A stretch of 39,291 nt of DNA from JALJPB01 sp034111045 (GCA_034111045.1 JAWUYA010000038.1:1-39291), one strand, 5' to 3'. Positions 25,688 to 34,800 are shown, numbered from the stretch's first letter. Translations and numbers: made by a program. The notes: generated from the sequence alone by a model not told the origin.

Positions 25688-25738
25688 AAAAACATGACAA
25701 CGGTATCGAATACAAATGCAGACCCATGTCATGTTTTT
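25688..25738 (-). terminator. 12-bp stem-loop downstream of the metallo-hydrolase
   Basis: AAAAACATGACA (25688-25699) pairs perfectly with TGTCATGTTTTT (25727-25738) across a 27-base loop. The stem begins with As and ends with Ts, so it can work on either strand. It is 25 bases after the stop of the minus-strand hydrolase gene. The rest of 25421-25762 shows no credible gene. Confidence 0.6.
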
Positions 25739-25762
25739 CTAGTGATAACACCTCAGCATTAT

Positions 25763-26818
25763 TTAAAAGGGCCTCGTTTCGCCAACTTTCATGACCCATA
25801 TGTCTTGGTCATAAAACCCATTATCTACCCCTGCCTTGTTAAAACGTATTGGCGGCTCAAACGGAGGCTCATCTGATAAACTACTCACCGTCCCCCAATG
25901 AGAGGCGATGAGTTTTTTTGCCCGCACATCCATACCAATAAAAATCGCTTCTTCTGGTGTTACATGTGACATCCACATCAGTTTTCTTGGCTCATAAGCA
26001 CCGATAGGAACAATCGCATAATCAAACGAGCCGTATTGCTCACCAATATCACTATAAACTGTTTGAGAGTATCCAGTATCACCAACAAATAGCACTCTTT
26101 TTTCTGCACTCTCAATCACCCATGATGACCACAATGTTTGATTATGATCCTTAATATTCCGGGCCGAGTCATGAACGGCGGGCTGTGAGGTTATTTTAAT
26201 AGCATCTATATTAACTGACTCACCCCAGTCCAATTCAGTGACCATGTCATACCCGCGCTCCACAAAAAAAGATTTTAACCCCAAAGGAACGACCACATGA
26301 ATTTTTTGTTTGTTTTTTAGGCTCCTAATGGTTTGATCATCTAAGTGGTCATAGTGACTATGCGATACAAGTACAACATCGATGTCTGGCAAGTTTTTTA
26401 TCGTGATACCTGGCTCGACAAACCTCCTGGGACCAGCCCATGAAACGGGGCTGGCGAATTCGGTTAGAAAGGGGTCGGTTAATATTGTTACTCCAGAGAT
26501 ATTTATCAAAAAATTAGCATGTCCTAGCCAGCTGATTTTGTCTCCTTTAATTGAATTTAAAAGCAGCACAGACTCTTCAGTGGATAACGAATGCCCCTCT
26601 GGTATATCAGGGGTAAAAACTGACCCATAAACACGACGAACATAGAAAAAGAATCCTTTAGCAGCGGCTGTTTCTAAAAAAGGATGATTTTGAAATCCGG
26701 TTTTGGTGTGATGCATAGGCTTGTTTCCCAGTGAGGGCTGCCCGCCGCTTTGCGATAAGATAGAGCCACAAGAAAACAACGTTATCAACACTATCAATAT
26801 GTATAAAGTAATTTTCAA
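25763..26818 (-). CDS. NAPE-PLD-like metallo-beta-lactamase-fold lipoprotein
   Basis: A 351-residue metallo-beta-lactamase-fold hydrolase. The N-terminus is lipoprotein-like (LYILIVLITLFSC, Cys17 as the lipid anchor; Phe at -2 makes the lipobox imperfect). The metal site is HSHYDH in VVLVSHSHYDHLDD, with later ligands in LFVGDTGYS and SHWGT. WLGHANFLINISGVTILTDPF and WMSHVTPEEAIFIG are typical of the N-acyl-phosphatidylethanolamine phospholipase D-like group (UlaG-related). A role on envelope phospholipids is possible, but the substrate is unproven. It stands alone between cdd and the helicase gene. Confidence 0.85.
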   Translation of the reverse strand: MKITLYILIVLITLFSCGSILSQSGGQPSLGNKPMHHTKTGFQNHPFLETAAAKGFFFYVRRVYGSVFTPDIPEGHSLSTEESVLLLNSIKGDKISWLGHANFLINISGVTILTDPFLTEFASPVSWAGPRRFVEPGITIKNLPDIDVVLVSHSHYDHLDDQTIRSLKNKQKIHVVVPLGLKSFFVERGYDMVTELDWGESVNIDAIKITSQPAVHDSARNIKDHNQTLWSSWVIESAEKRVLFVGDTGYSQTVYSDIGEQYGSFDYAIVPIGAYEPRKLMWMSHVTPEEAIFIGMDVRAKKLIASHWGTVSSLSDEPPFEPPIRFNKAGVDNGFYDQDIWVMKVGETRPF

Positions 26819-27068
26819 ATGCCTAAAGTCCCCTAAAAATAACGAGCCAATGGAATGACTCTCTTCTAATGTGTCTTAATCGTAACACGTTAGCGGTATC
26901 GGTTTTTTAACAAAAATGCACCTTTACGTTTTAGCTAATTTATCGTTTAATTACTGATAGTTGATAGTTGATGGCTATCTAAGTATATGAGTAATATAAA
27001 TCCAAAATTAAAGCCATAGGTAATACCCCCATTTAATAGAGGAATTACCCTTACAATCAACTCGACAT

Positions 27069-28373
27069 CTATATTCTTAACCAAATATCGGCATTAATTG
27101 GCGCTTTACTTTTACGTTTTTTCTTACCACTGCCTTCAGACTTTGCCATCGGTTTATCTGCAGCTAGAAAAACATCACTGATAACTTCATTAGCTTCAAA
27201 ACCTACTACTTGCTCACGTTCAAGCCAGAACTTGTTTTTCTTTTCAATGACCTTAAAATGATGATAATCGTTATAGTCTATAAGCGATAAGGCTAAACCC
27301 ACTTCACCCGCACGGCCACTTCGACCAATACGGTGCATATAATCTGGTGGACTTCTTGGTAAGTCAAAATTGATCACCACGGGCAGTTTGTCAATGTCTA
27401 GACCTCGAGCAGCAATATCAGTTGCAATTAACACCTCAACCTCACCTGCTTTAAAGGCGTCAAGCACACGACTTCGAGCGCCCTGGGCTTTATCGCCATG
27501 AAACACTTCTGCGGTAATACCACGTTTTAAAAGTTTTTCAGCTAAGTGATTACAGCTATTTTTGGCATTAACAAAAATAAGCGCTTGGCGCCATTGGTGT
27601 TGTTTGATCAAATGCGCTAAAACAGCTGTTTTTTCGCCCTTGTTCACGGTAAAAACGCGCTGTACTAAGGTGCTAGCATCCGCACTTTGTACTTGTATTT
27701 CAAGCGGATTGTTAAGTAATTCTTGGGTTAACACTTGAACTTGCTCAGGAAAGGTCGCTGAAAATAATAAAATTTGCTTTTTCTTTGGCAATAATGCCAA
27801 CAACCCAGATAGCTCGTCAGTAAAGCCTAAACTTAACATTCGATCGGCTTCATCAAGCACTAAGGTGTTAACCCTATCAAGCTTAATAGCATTACTTGCA
27901 ATCAAATCGATTAATCGACCAGGCGTTGCAACCAAGATATCAGTACCGCCACGTAATGCCAGCATTTGGGTATTCGCTGATACACCACCAAAAACAGCAA
28001 CCGTTTTAATTACCCCATTAAAGTGCACCGCATAAGATTTAATACTATCAGCGACTTGTTTAGCCAATTCACGGGTAGGTACCAAAATCAGTGCCGCAAC
28101 ATGGTTTCCTTTACGACTTTGGTGATAACTAGGTAATGATTTTTCAGCTTGTTGTTGGAGAAAAATGTCCTGTAATATTGGCAGTGCAAAGGTTGCTGTT
28201 TTCCCTGAACCCGTATTTGCTCCTGCAATTAAGTCACGCCCCGCGAGTACACTTGGAATAGCTTGCGCTTGAATGGGCGTTGGATGCTGATATTCCAGCT
28301 CAGTTAATCGTGCTAATAACGGTGGAATAAGACCGAGCGCTGTAAAGTTGGCTGGCGTTGTGGCTGAAGTCAT
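27069..28373 (-). CDS. rhlE: DEAD-box ATP-dependent RNA helicase, RhlE type
   Basis: A 434-residue RNA helicase with every superfamily 2 motif: Q motif HPTPIQAQAIP, motif I ANTGSGKT, Ia PTRELA, Ib TPGR, II DEAD, III SAT, IV ALIFVN, V TDIAARGLDI and VI HRIGRSGRAG. The short basic C-terminus (GSGKKKRKSKAPIN) suits RNA binding and the RhlE subgroup, which acts in ribosome assembly and cold-related RNA remodelling. The start is ATG 28373, without a clear ribosome-binding site. RhlE versus another DEAD subgroup is judged from the N-terminal FTALGLIPPLL, so the symbol is probable rather than certain. Confidence 0.9.
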   Translation of the reverse strand: MTSATTPANFTALGLIPPLLARLTELEYQHPTPIQAQAIPSVLAGRDLIAGANTGSGKTATFALPILQDIFLQQQAEKSLPSYHQSRKGNHVAALILVPTRELAKQVADSIKSYAVHFNGVIKTVAVFGGVSANTQMLALRGGTDILVATPGRLIDLIASNAIKLDRVNTLVLDEADRMLSLGFTDELSGLLALLPKKKQILLFSATFPEQVQVLTQELLNNPLEIQVQSADASTLVQRVFTVNKGEKTAVLAHLIKQHQWRQALIFVNAKNSCNHLAEKLLKRGITAEVFHGDKAQGARSRVLDAFKAGEVEVLIATDIAARGLDIDKLPVVINFDLPRSPPDYMHRIGRSGRAGEVGLALSLIDYNDYHHFKVIEKKNKFWLEREQVVGFEANEVISDVFLAADKPMAKSEGSGKKKRKSKAPINADIWLRI

Positions 28374-28605
28374 TAGTATAAAGCGCTCAGAGCTAGAATA
28401 ATAGCGCTCTATTTTAGCGTATTTATGGCCGTTAAGTTAGTGAAATATAGGCTGTTGATAGCTCGATTTAAAAGGGTCAACAAAATCTAAGGAATAATGC
28501 ATCAAGTTAGCCACGTTTTTAATGAAACTGGCCAAGGTGAGGTGTAACCTGCAGCAAACACTAAAAACTTAACGATTAACGTCATAACCTATTGTTATAG
28601 GCAAA

Positions 28606-28830
28606 TCACACGCTGTTTTCTGTTTCACTGTTAGAGACAACATCATTTTTTAATAGTAAAACAATAAGGTAAGCTAAATTTAGTGGGGGTGTAACACATA
28701 ATAAAACACCAACTAAGACCGTTATTTTTGGATTGTTCGTTTTACGCTTACCCAAGTAATAACTTAAGCCTCCGACGATAAACATTGAATAAAAAACTAG
28801 CTGACCGATAAATGTTGCATTGATACTCAT
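28606..28830 (-). CDS. Small membrane protein, function unknown
   Basis: A 74-residue protein with two predicted membrane segments (FIGQLVFYSMFIVGGLSYYLG, and ITVLVGVLLCVTPPLNLAYLIVLLL) joined by a basic loop (KRKTNNPK). A polar tail follows. A strong AAGGGGG sits about six bases before the ATG, so it is likely translated. I do not recognise a family. It lies in the accessory stretch between the helicase and GNAT genes. Confidence 0.65.
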   Translation of the reverse strand: MSINATFIGQLVFYSMFIVGGLSYYLGKRKTNNPKITVLVGVLLCVTPPLNLAYLIVLLLKNDVVSNSETENSV

Positions 28831-29069
28831 TCGAACCCCCTTTTTGCATAGAACGAGCCGTTATAAGTACTCGCTTTTAAATTATTTAATAATTGTAACA
28901 CTCTAACATTATTGCTTTTTATAACAATAAAATCGAATAATATTTAGGTCGGTTTTTTTATTTTTTCGGCTATTAAATTATTACTCGATAAAGACAATAT
29001 CAGAGGAAGGTTAGCCGTTATAGGGTAAATTGAGTTAACGTGTCTTTATGTTATCAACGTAAGTTAATC

Positions 29070-29573
29070 CTAAGTGCCTTGCAACGACAGTGACATTTCA
29101 TGCCAACTTAAGCCACCATGCGATGAGTCTGATTCACCAATATATACAAAACCATGTTTGGCATACATATTCATTAATTCAGTTTGGCATATTAGATAAA
29201 TTTCAGTTTTACCGAGTGTCCTCATCGTGTTAATGAAACTATTCAATAACTTATTCGCCATACCTTGGCCTTGATAATGAGGGTGAACAACAACTGACAT
29301 TATGACAATATATTCACCTTGGGGATCATGACCAACGAGTTCTTTAAATGTTTCATCAGACAGCTCTACTTTATGAGTTGCACCTGAATTAATAAAGCCG
29401 ACTATTTCTTCCTTGTTCTCTAAAACAATAAAGCCTTCTGGGTATCGCTGAATTCTAAGGAGGACTTTTTCTTTTGTAGCCGCCTCATCCCCTGCATAAG
29501 AAAGTGTTTCAATGTCAAAACATCGATCTAAATCAGACTCTTTTACGTCACGAATTATTAATGGTGATACGAT
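29070..29573 (-). CDS. GNAT family N-acetyltransferase with a non-standard start
   Basis: Acetyl-CoA-dependent N-acetyltransferase. The frame encodes a full GNAT domain of about 167 residues: PLIIRDVKESDLDRCFDIE at the N-terminus, FIVLENKEEIVGFINSG, then VVVHPHYQGQGMANKLL (the acetyl-CoA loop) and LICQTELMNMYAKHGFVYIGES. No ATG, GTG or TTG lies upstream of an internal ATG at 29300, which would give only the C-terminal 76 residues. An AGGAG sits eight bases before an ATC codon at 29573, the place a start should be. Either ATC is used, or an ATG has mutated and the gene is weakly expressed. The substrate is unknown. Confidence 0.75.
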   Translation of the reverse strand: MVSPLIIRDVKESDLDRCFDIETLSYAGDEAATKEKVLLRIQRYPEGFIVLENKEEIVGFINSGATHKVELSDETFKELVGHDPQGEYIVIMSVVVHPHYQGQGMANKLLNSFINTMRTLGKTEIYLICQTELMNMYAKHGFVYIGESDSSHGGLSWHEMSLSLQGT

Positions 29574-29587
29574 AAACTCTACTCCTG

Positions 29588-29633
29588 ATATTACTAATAA
29601 CGAGCACGTATAATGACTCGTTGTTAGTAATAT
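29588..29633 (-). other. 17-bp hairpin upstream of the GNAT gene
   Basis: 29588-29604 pairs with 29617-29633 over 17 positions, with one G-U pair and a 12-base loop. It lies four bases after the stop of the CPXCG gene and ends beside the AGGAG of the GNAT gene. No T-run follows on the minus strand. It could limit read-through or hide the ribosome-binding site. Confidence 0.6.
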
Positions 29634-29636
29634 TTG

Positions 29637-29852
29637 TTAAAACGAATCATCGTCGCTATACACATTAACTTCAAGTTCACCACAAACACTTTCAGAAATA
29701 ACAAAATTTATTGGCTGACAACATACTTGGCAATCTTCAATATACTGCTGATCCACGTCAGCTGGTTCAATGAGAACTTTGATCATTTCACCACAATAAG
29801 GACAACCTATAATGGTCTCTGTTAATTGATTCAATTTTCTAAGGTTCTCCAA
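29637..29852 (-). CDS. CPXCG motif zinc-ribbon protein
   Basis: A protein of about 71 residues with the CPYCGE motif near residue 17 and a second knuckle CQVCCQPI, the arrangement of the CPXCG cysteine-rich family of small gammaproteobacterial proteins. The tail is acidic (YSDDDSF). Four spaced cysteines suit one zinc ion. The role is unknown. No ATG is available. TTG 29852 lacks a ribosome-binding site, and TTG 29834 has GGAG at a long 12-base spacing, so the start is uncertain. Confidence 0.82.
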   Translation of the reverse strand: MENLRKLNQLTETIIGCPYCGEMIKVLIEPADVDQQYIEDCQVCCQPINFVISESVCGELEVNVYSDDDSF

Positions 29853-30413
29853 ACAGATTGAAATACATAACGCGCTTGTAACATTATTTGTTATGAAGTG
29901 GCATAGTTAATATTGGTTAATGAAAATACTGTAACTGGATTTTTTTCGTTTAACAATCAAAAACCTTTTTGTTTTTCCGGTTTTTATTTTTTGACTTATG
30001 ACAGGAAAATTAGCCTACACAGCCCTTGCTTTGGCAGTAGCCACTTCCTAATACCATGATGTTGCTCAATCAATACCTTTAACACAATCATTTTTATCAA
30101 GAAAGTCGAGAAGATCATAACTAACAGAGGCATCAATAAGATTATTTTTTCCGTTTAAAGTTTATTAATATGACTTTGGCAACTGTACTTTATTATTAAG
30201 TTGACCATGTCAAATATGAACTATATGAAGATTTTAAAACAAAAAAGGTGGTGGGTTACTCTCCCTCACTCTTTAAGGAGTGAGGGAGTTCAGTTGTCAA
30301 TTAGCAGAGCGTTTGCATGCCTTATTATATAAATTCGGTAGGTTAAACATCGGTGGTACTTGTAACAGACCATTGAGATAGAGTATGAAGGTTAAGTGGC
30401 AGAACACAATAAG
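29853..30413. other. Non-coding stretch with a strong GC-rich hairpin
   Basis: No credible gene in 561 bases. At 30261-30288 CTCCCTCACTC pairs perfectly with GAGTGAGGGAG over a six-base loop. It has no T-run on either side and may be a palindromic repeat remnant. AAAAACC/GGTTTTT (29959-29965 with 29979-29985), followed by a T-run, is a weak terminator candidate. A 17-codon signal-peptide-like frame (29998-30051) has no ribosome-binding site. Confidence 0.5.
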
Positions 30414-30662
30414 TTAACGATAAAAGGCTTCAACCGTGCCTTTAAGCGTCATCATCAGCGGTTGTCCACGACGGTCTAGCGCTTTAGGAGACGGAATTTT
30501 CACCCAACCTTCACTGATGCAATATTCCTCGACATCATTACGTTCCTTGCCGTTCAACAAAATACCAATGTTGTGCTCGAAAATTTCTGCCCCATGGTGT
30601 GGGCTACGGGGATTACCCGACAGGCGATCCGGTAAAGCGGGTAGCGATGTAGTGTCGTTCAT
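30414..30662 (-). CDS. DUF3297 family protein
   Basis: An 82-residue soluble protein that matches the DUF3297 family as I remember it: LPALPDRLSGNPRSPHH, FEHNIGILLNGKERNDVEEYCISEGW and GQPLMMTLKGTVEAFY. The family is widespread in proteobacteria and its function is not known. The ATG start matches the family N-terminus, although the ribosome-binding site is weak. The gene is isolated, with non-coding stretches on both sides. Confidence 0.85.
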   Translation of the reverse strand: MNDTTSLPALPDRLSGNPRSPHHGAEIFEHNIGILLNGKERNDVEEYCISEGWVKIPSPKALDRRGQPLMMTLKGTVEAFYR

Positions 30663-30929
30663 GTTAGTGATCTGAAGTAAATAAAAAGTATGCTATTGTA
30701 GACAATTTAGAGCCAACGCTCAATAACTGCAGTAGCCTTTAGCAGTAAAATCTAAACTCAGGATTTATCATCTCCTAAATCAAAGTATTCGATGAGAAAA
30801 AACCGAGCTTTTAAATATAAAACGCATTAGCATCATTATAATGCCCTGCCGATAAACCGCTGCTATTTTGATCAACACACTCACCTTGAAGATCACGCTC
30901 TGTTAGCTCACTTGATGAGTTGACGACTT

Positions 30930-31163
30930 TCAGGAATAAGCCAGAGTAACCAACTGATGGCCAGTTAACTGATAACTCAGCCATTCATTTTGTGGTTTCG
31001 ATCCCAACGATTGATAAAATTTGATCGTGGTTTCGTTCCAGTCGAGCACAATCCACTCAAACTTTGAAGAGCCATTAACCACTGTGATTTTAGCCAAATA
31101 TTGAAGAAATGCTTTTCCGCCACTACTGCCTCGCTCCAGATGAGTAAAATAAGCCTGTAACAT
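30930..31163 (-). pseudogene. C-terminal remnant of a GNAT acetyltransferase
   Basis: The 77 residues correspond to the second half of a diamine-type GNAT enzyme: GKAFLQYLAKITV, FEWIVLDWNETTIKFYQSLGSKPQNEW and YQLTG. The N-terminal half is absent. The amidohydrolase gene ends only 66 bases upstream, and no related sequence lies between. The acetyl-CoA loop is damaged, reading ERGSSGGKAF where RGxGxGKAL is expected. It is most likely a 5'-truncated relic. Confidence 0.75.
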
Positions 31164-31229
31164 ACACCTGTAACAGCGACAATAAGTGATTACGCATTCT
31201 TATTATTGCCTTTGTTCGATGGATTTTAA

Positions 31230-32945
31230 CTATTCACTGGTAAAAATTATTTTATCGTTATTAATAGTCATTAATATTTTTATATTCTTTATGTTCATCG
31301 GTTCTATAGATAAAGGATTCATATCCAAAATAACAAAGTCTGCCTGCTTGCCGACTTCAATAGAACCTTTGTTAGTTTCTTCAAAATGTTGATAAGCCGC
31401 CCATAATGTCATCGCTTTTAAGGCATCTAAAGGGGAGAGCCTGTGTTCTTCACCCAGCACTTTAGCGGTTCGAGTAACTCTGTTTATTGCACTGTCGAGT
31501 ATTCTCATGGCATGAGGAAAAGTTACGGGGGCATCAGAATGGATTGTAAAAGGCATTTGCTCTTTTATGAACCAGCCAGTGGGTGAAATATGTTGAGCAC
31601 GTGCTAGCCCGGCAACGGAGTCACGATGCCAATCGCCCCAATAAAAGGTATGCATAGGGTATAAAGCGGGGAAAATTGCTAGCCTTTTAAGCTTATTGAT
31701 TTGATCTTTTCTCGTGAACTGACCGTGAATCATCACCGTACGATGATCACCAAGACCCTGTTTGCTTTGTATCGTTTCAACGAGCCGAATTAACTGATCG
31801 ATAGCGGCGTCACCATTGGTATGAACCAATACTTGCCATTTATTTTTGAAGGCGAGCAAAAGCCACTTTAAAGCCTCTTCGTCGGTGAAGGCTTGATACC
31901 CTGAATAAGATGCTGATTGTCCAACTGGCGGTTGAATATACGGCTCAGTAAACCAAGCCGTTTTTCCTTGAGGAGAGCCGTCAAAGGTAAGCTTAACTCC
32001 GCCTATTCGAAATCCATTGGTGTACTCTCGCGACATCAAATCACCGTATAAAATAGGATTGTTTTCTAAGGTAACCAAGTCTAGGTAAGCGATAATATCG
32101 ATATCAAAGCCGATATTGGCAGCAATGTCAGGCAAAGTATTAAGGGTAGCTTGACCAGTTTTACCCTCTTGAACGGTAGTAAAACCATTTGATACATAAC
32201 TATACTCACCCGCTTTGTATAATTTAACTAAATCGTCTTGCGTAAATGTAGGTATCATTTTAAAAAAGATCATGAAGTGCGCATTTTCTTGCATCACCCC
32301 ACTTGGGGTTTTGCCATCCGCCTCCCTTTCAATAACGCCCCCCGCAGGATCAGGTGTTTCAGCGGTAATGCCCATCATTGCTAACGCTTTCGAATTGTAA
32401 GCACCTAAATGACCAGACTGATGCATTACAACAATAGGAATATCAGTAGAAACAGCATCTAAATCATGACGATTAGGATGCCGTTTTTCTTTGAGTTGTG
32501 AGTCGTCATAATTAAAACCAATAACAACATTATATTTTTTAACAATGGCCGATGTATTCATGTAATCACGTAAAGATTGTTGTAAATCTTTAATAGTGTT
32601 AACTGAGCCATCAGGTGCGGGTAATAAATTTGCCACAATGGCTTGCATACCTACACCGGCAAAATGACTATGCGCGTCAATAAAACCAGGTACCATTGTT
32701 TTATTTTCTAAGTTGATAACTCGTGTTGAAGGGCCCTTTAGCTTTGTAATAGATTTTGTACGACCAACAGAAAAAATTAAACCATCTTTCGTTGCAAGTG
32801 CTTCAGCCAAAGGGCTGTTATCATCAACGGTAATAATATTTCCATTGATATAGATAGTATCGGCATAGGTAGTTACTTTCCTGTCACACGACACCACCAG
32901 TAAAACCAAACCTATAAAAACCAGATTGATAACTGTTTTTTTCAT
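31230..32945 (-). CDS. Amidohydrolase family lipoprotein (YtcJ-like)
   Basis: A 571-residue metal-dependent amidohydrolase of the Amidohydrolase_3 type. The N-terminus is a lipoprotein signal (VINLVFIGLVLLVVSC). The metal-binding DAHSH follows TMVPGFI, and later parts include VMHQSGHLGAYNSKAL, VHTNGDAAIDQ, VMIHGQFTRKDQ and FTIHSDAPV. The C-terminal KGSIEVGKQADFVILD is characteristic. The start is ATG 32945, with AAGGG upstream; an in-frame ATG five codons earlier includes that site. Hydrolysis of an amide or cyclic compound in the periplasm is inferred, with no substrate assigned. Confidence 0.88.
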   Translation of the reverse strand: MKKTVINLVFIGLVLLVVSCDRKVTTYADTIYINGNIITVDDNSPLAEALATKDGLIFSVGRTKSITKLKGPSTRVINLENKTMVPGFIDAHSHFAGVGMQAIVANLLPAPDGSVNTIKDLQQSLRDYMNTSAIVKKYNVVIGFNYDDSQLKEKRHPNRHDLDAVSTDIPIVVMHQSGHLGAYNSKALAMMGITAETPDPAGGVIEREADGKTPSGVMQENAHFMIFFKMIPTFTQDDLVKLYKAGEYSYVSNGFTTVQEGKTGQATLNTLPDIAANIGFDIDIIAYLDLVTLENNPILYGDLMSREYTNGFRIGGVKLTFDGSPQGKTAWFTEPYIQPPVGQSASYSGYQAFTDEEALKWLLLAFKNKWQVLVHTNGDAAIDQLIRLVETIQSKQGLGDHRTVMIHGQFTRKDQINKLKRLAIFPALYPMHTFYWGDWHRDSVAGLARAQHISPTGWFIKEQMPFTIHSDAPVTFPHAMRILDSAINRVTRTAKVLGEEHRLSPLDALKAMTLWAAYQHFEETNKGSIEVGKQADFVILDMNPLSIEPMNIKNIKILMTINNDKIIFTSE

Positions 32946-33089
32946 TTTTAATCCCTTCAACTTTGTACATTAAGAGTTACAAACACCACGTGAAACGGCT
33001 GATAATTGCAGGCTAAATAGTGCGCACAGGTTTGATCTGCTGTTCAATATTTGGTTATATTTGGCTGTACAAATTCCCCCTTTTTGAAA

Positions 33090-33623
33090 TTAGTCAGTAT
33101 TGATCTTATTTCTCACAAACTGTTCAAGGCTTGTCAGTCCCCATTCTTTTCCCTTAGATATCGATTGTTCAGCATCTAGTCCGTTCGCCTTTGAGGAAAG
33201 AGCAATCAAAGCTCCAACGCGATTACCACTTGCGCAATGTAATAGTACTGGCTCATCATTTAAGCTTGAAAGAATATCTGATAGCATTTTAGCATTCGCT
33301 GAAGTAACGCCTTGTGCGCCAAGCACTGGAATAAAATGATACTGTATACCTAATGAGTTTAAGAGCTCTGCCTCATTCCAATGTTGTTCCTGTTGGGGTC
33401 GTAAGTTGACCACATGCTTAATACCTAACTTAGATAACGCTATAAATTGCTCTGCACTCGGTTGCCCGCCGGTAAATACCTGATGCGCTTGTATTGTCAA
33501 ATTTCGAATATGTAAACTTCTTATCGACTCTATATCCACTAACTGACTTTCGGCTAAAGCAAAATTTGACATTAGTAGAATGCCTGTAAGCAGCACAGAC
33601 AAAACTCTTAATCTTTGAATCAT
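33090..33623 (-). CDS. Secreted CX5R phosphatase-like protein
   Basis: A 177-residue exported protein with a signal peptide (LRVLSVLLTGILLMSNFALA). The mature domain has the cysteine phosphatase P-loop HCASGNRVG (Cys-x5-Arg), and VFTGGQPSAEQFIALSKLGIKHVVNLRP, the opening of the beta-lactamase-hydrolase-like/dual-specificity phosphatase group. An upstream general-acid Asp is not obvious. It probably acts on a phosphate ester in the periplasm, but the substrate is unknown. The amidohydrolase gene starts 144 bases downstream on the same strand. Confidence 0.85.
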   Translation of the reverse strand: MIQRLRVLSVLLTGILLMSNFALAESQLVDIESIRSLHIRNLTIQAHQVFTGGQPSAEQFIALSKLGIKHVVNLRPQQEQHWNEAELLNSLGIQYHFIPVLGAQGVTSANAKMLSDILSSLNDEPVLLHCASGNRVGALIALSSKANGLDAEQSISKGKEWGLTSLEQFVRNKINTD

Positions 33624-34022
33624 TTAATTACCCCAAAATATTTTATTTCATTAAACGAGTAGATTATACCTTCACAAAAACCTGATTAGCTAGCCTTGTT
33701 AGAAAATATAAAGCGGACAAAAGTTATTGGCTATATGACCATTAGCTACAATGATAAAAATAAGGAGTGTGCCGATACTGCTTGCTTAACAGTGGCACCA
33801 AGAACGAAATTGCTGAGATAGCAATACAGCACAATCCTCAGTGCTGTACTACAAAGTTGTGGCAGTTAATTTCTTTTAAAAACTTTACTCATTAAAATAT
33901 AGTAGCGTGCTTATAACGCCTACATTAAACAGACTAAAATTACTGTCTATCAAAGGGAAGCAAGATAAAAATTAAAACAGCCAGCTGTTTATTTTCCGTT
34001 AAAGTTATTGTATGTGGTAACT
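33624..34022. other. Non-coding region with three consecutive hairpins
   Basis: No gene in 399 bases. At roughly 33769-33848, three stems follow each other: GTGCC..GGCAC with an inner ACTG/CAGT-like pairing, TTGCT..AGCAA, and TACAGCAC..GTGCTGTA with an eight-base loop. The dense folding over about 80 bases could be a structured RNA or a mobile-element relic. Positions are good to a base or two. Confidence 0.5.
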
Positions 34023-34214
34023 TTATTTTCTGTTTTTTGCCAGTGAAGAAACTAACTCGCTAGCACTCGTCTGAAACATACTAGGAATAATACCATGTAC
34101 AAAAGCCATAAATGCCGCTTTAAGACATCTATAGCCATAAGAGAACGCTACTTTTTGATGTACAGAGTAGCTTTCATCAACGCTATTTAAATGTGCTTTG
34201 CTTGATTCGAACAT
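34023..34214 (-). CDS. DUF6356 family small protein
   Basis: A 63-residue protein with the pattern of DUF6356: a short N-terminus, SVDESYSVHQKVAFSYGYRCLKAAFMAFVHGIIPSMF with a central hydrophobic helix, and SASELVSSL. AAGGAG lies eight bases before the ATG, so it is well set for translation. The function of the family is unknown. It probably associates with the membrane through the one helix. The family match is from memory and moderately sure. Confidence 0.75.
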   Translation of the reverse strand: MFESSKAHLNSVDESYSVHQKVAFSYGYRCLKAAFMAFVHGIIPSMFQTSASELVSSLAKNRK

Positions 34215-34635
34215 AGCTAAAACTCCTTGATTTAACTTTAATTAATAATGATTATTGACACGTTATTGTTAAACCAGATAAACATAATGGCTCACCCACG
34301 AGATGTTAGTCTCTAATATCGAGGGTTAATTAAAACCAGAGTCATAATTAGTGTTAAACAACTAAAACTGAGGCTAGCATGATTAACAACAGCATAACTT
34401 TTATTGGGTGATATACCCACGAAATATTTACTTAACTTGCTGTTTTAAAGAATGAACGTGGTAAAAAATCTAAAGCCTTAGGAAAGATAACCACCAACAA
34501 TCTTCCCTTTATTAAAATCGCTCGGCAACTATAGTCAAAATATCTTAAAGCAACATGACCCTTTATTTATGAGGCTGGCCCATGCGGTTAAAGGAAGTTT
34601 ATATTATAAGGCTAAGTTCACCTAAGAAACTATTA
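34215..34635. other. Non-coding stretch left of the MITE
   Basis: No credible frame or RNA gene is seen on either strand. It carries the minus-strand promoter region of the DUF6356 gene and otherwise plain AT-rich sequence up to the MITE insertion. Confidence 0.45.
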
Positions 34636-34643
34636 ATTAAATA

Positions 34644-34800
34644 GGCTATGTTCCCTTGAGTTGTTGTTAACTTATTTAAATCTTACCGCAGCCCATTAAA
34701 AACAGGGCAATTTAACTTTTAGCAGTTAAATCTATAATGCGTCACAGCCCTTTATAAGTAAGAGCTGATTTATATAACAACAGTTGACGGGAACATAGCC
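34644..34800. mobile_element. MITE, 157 bp with 26-bp terminal inverted repeats
   Basis: Both ends begin GGCTATGTTCCC (12 perfect bases). The match extends to 26 bases with four mismatches and includes TGTTGTTA. A perfect 8-bp direct repeat, ATTAAATA, flanks the element (34636-34643 and 34801-34808), as expected of a target-site duplication. There is no coding capacity. The interior has further stems, such as TTTAAC/GTTAAA. An 8-bp AT-rich duplication and ends starting GG suit movement by an IS1595-family transposase, an inference only. It sits 33 bases after the stop of the next gene and could act as its terminator. Confidence 0.85.

Noticed and set aside
25581..25799. A 72-residue frame on the minus strand downstream of the NAPE-PLD-like gene.
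   Set aside because: It overlaps the end of that gene and runs through the probable terminator stem. No ribosome-binding site or family similarity is seen.
29998..30051. A 17-residue signal-peptide-like frame on the plus strand.
   Set aside because: Too short, no ribosome-binding site, and no related coding sequence in any frame after the stop. A chance match is as likely as a relic.
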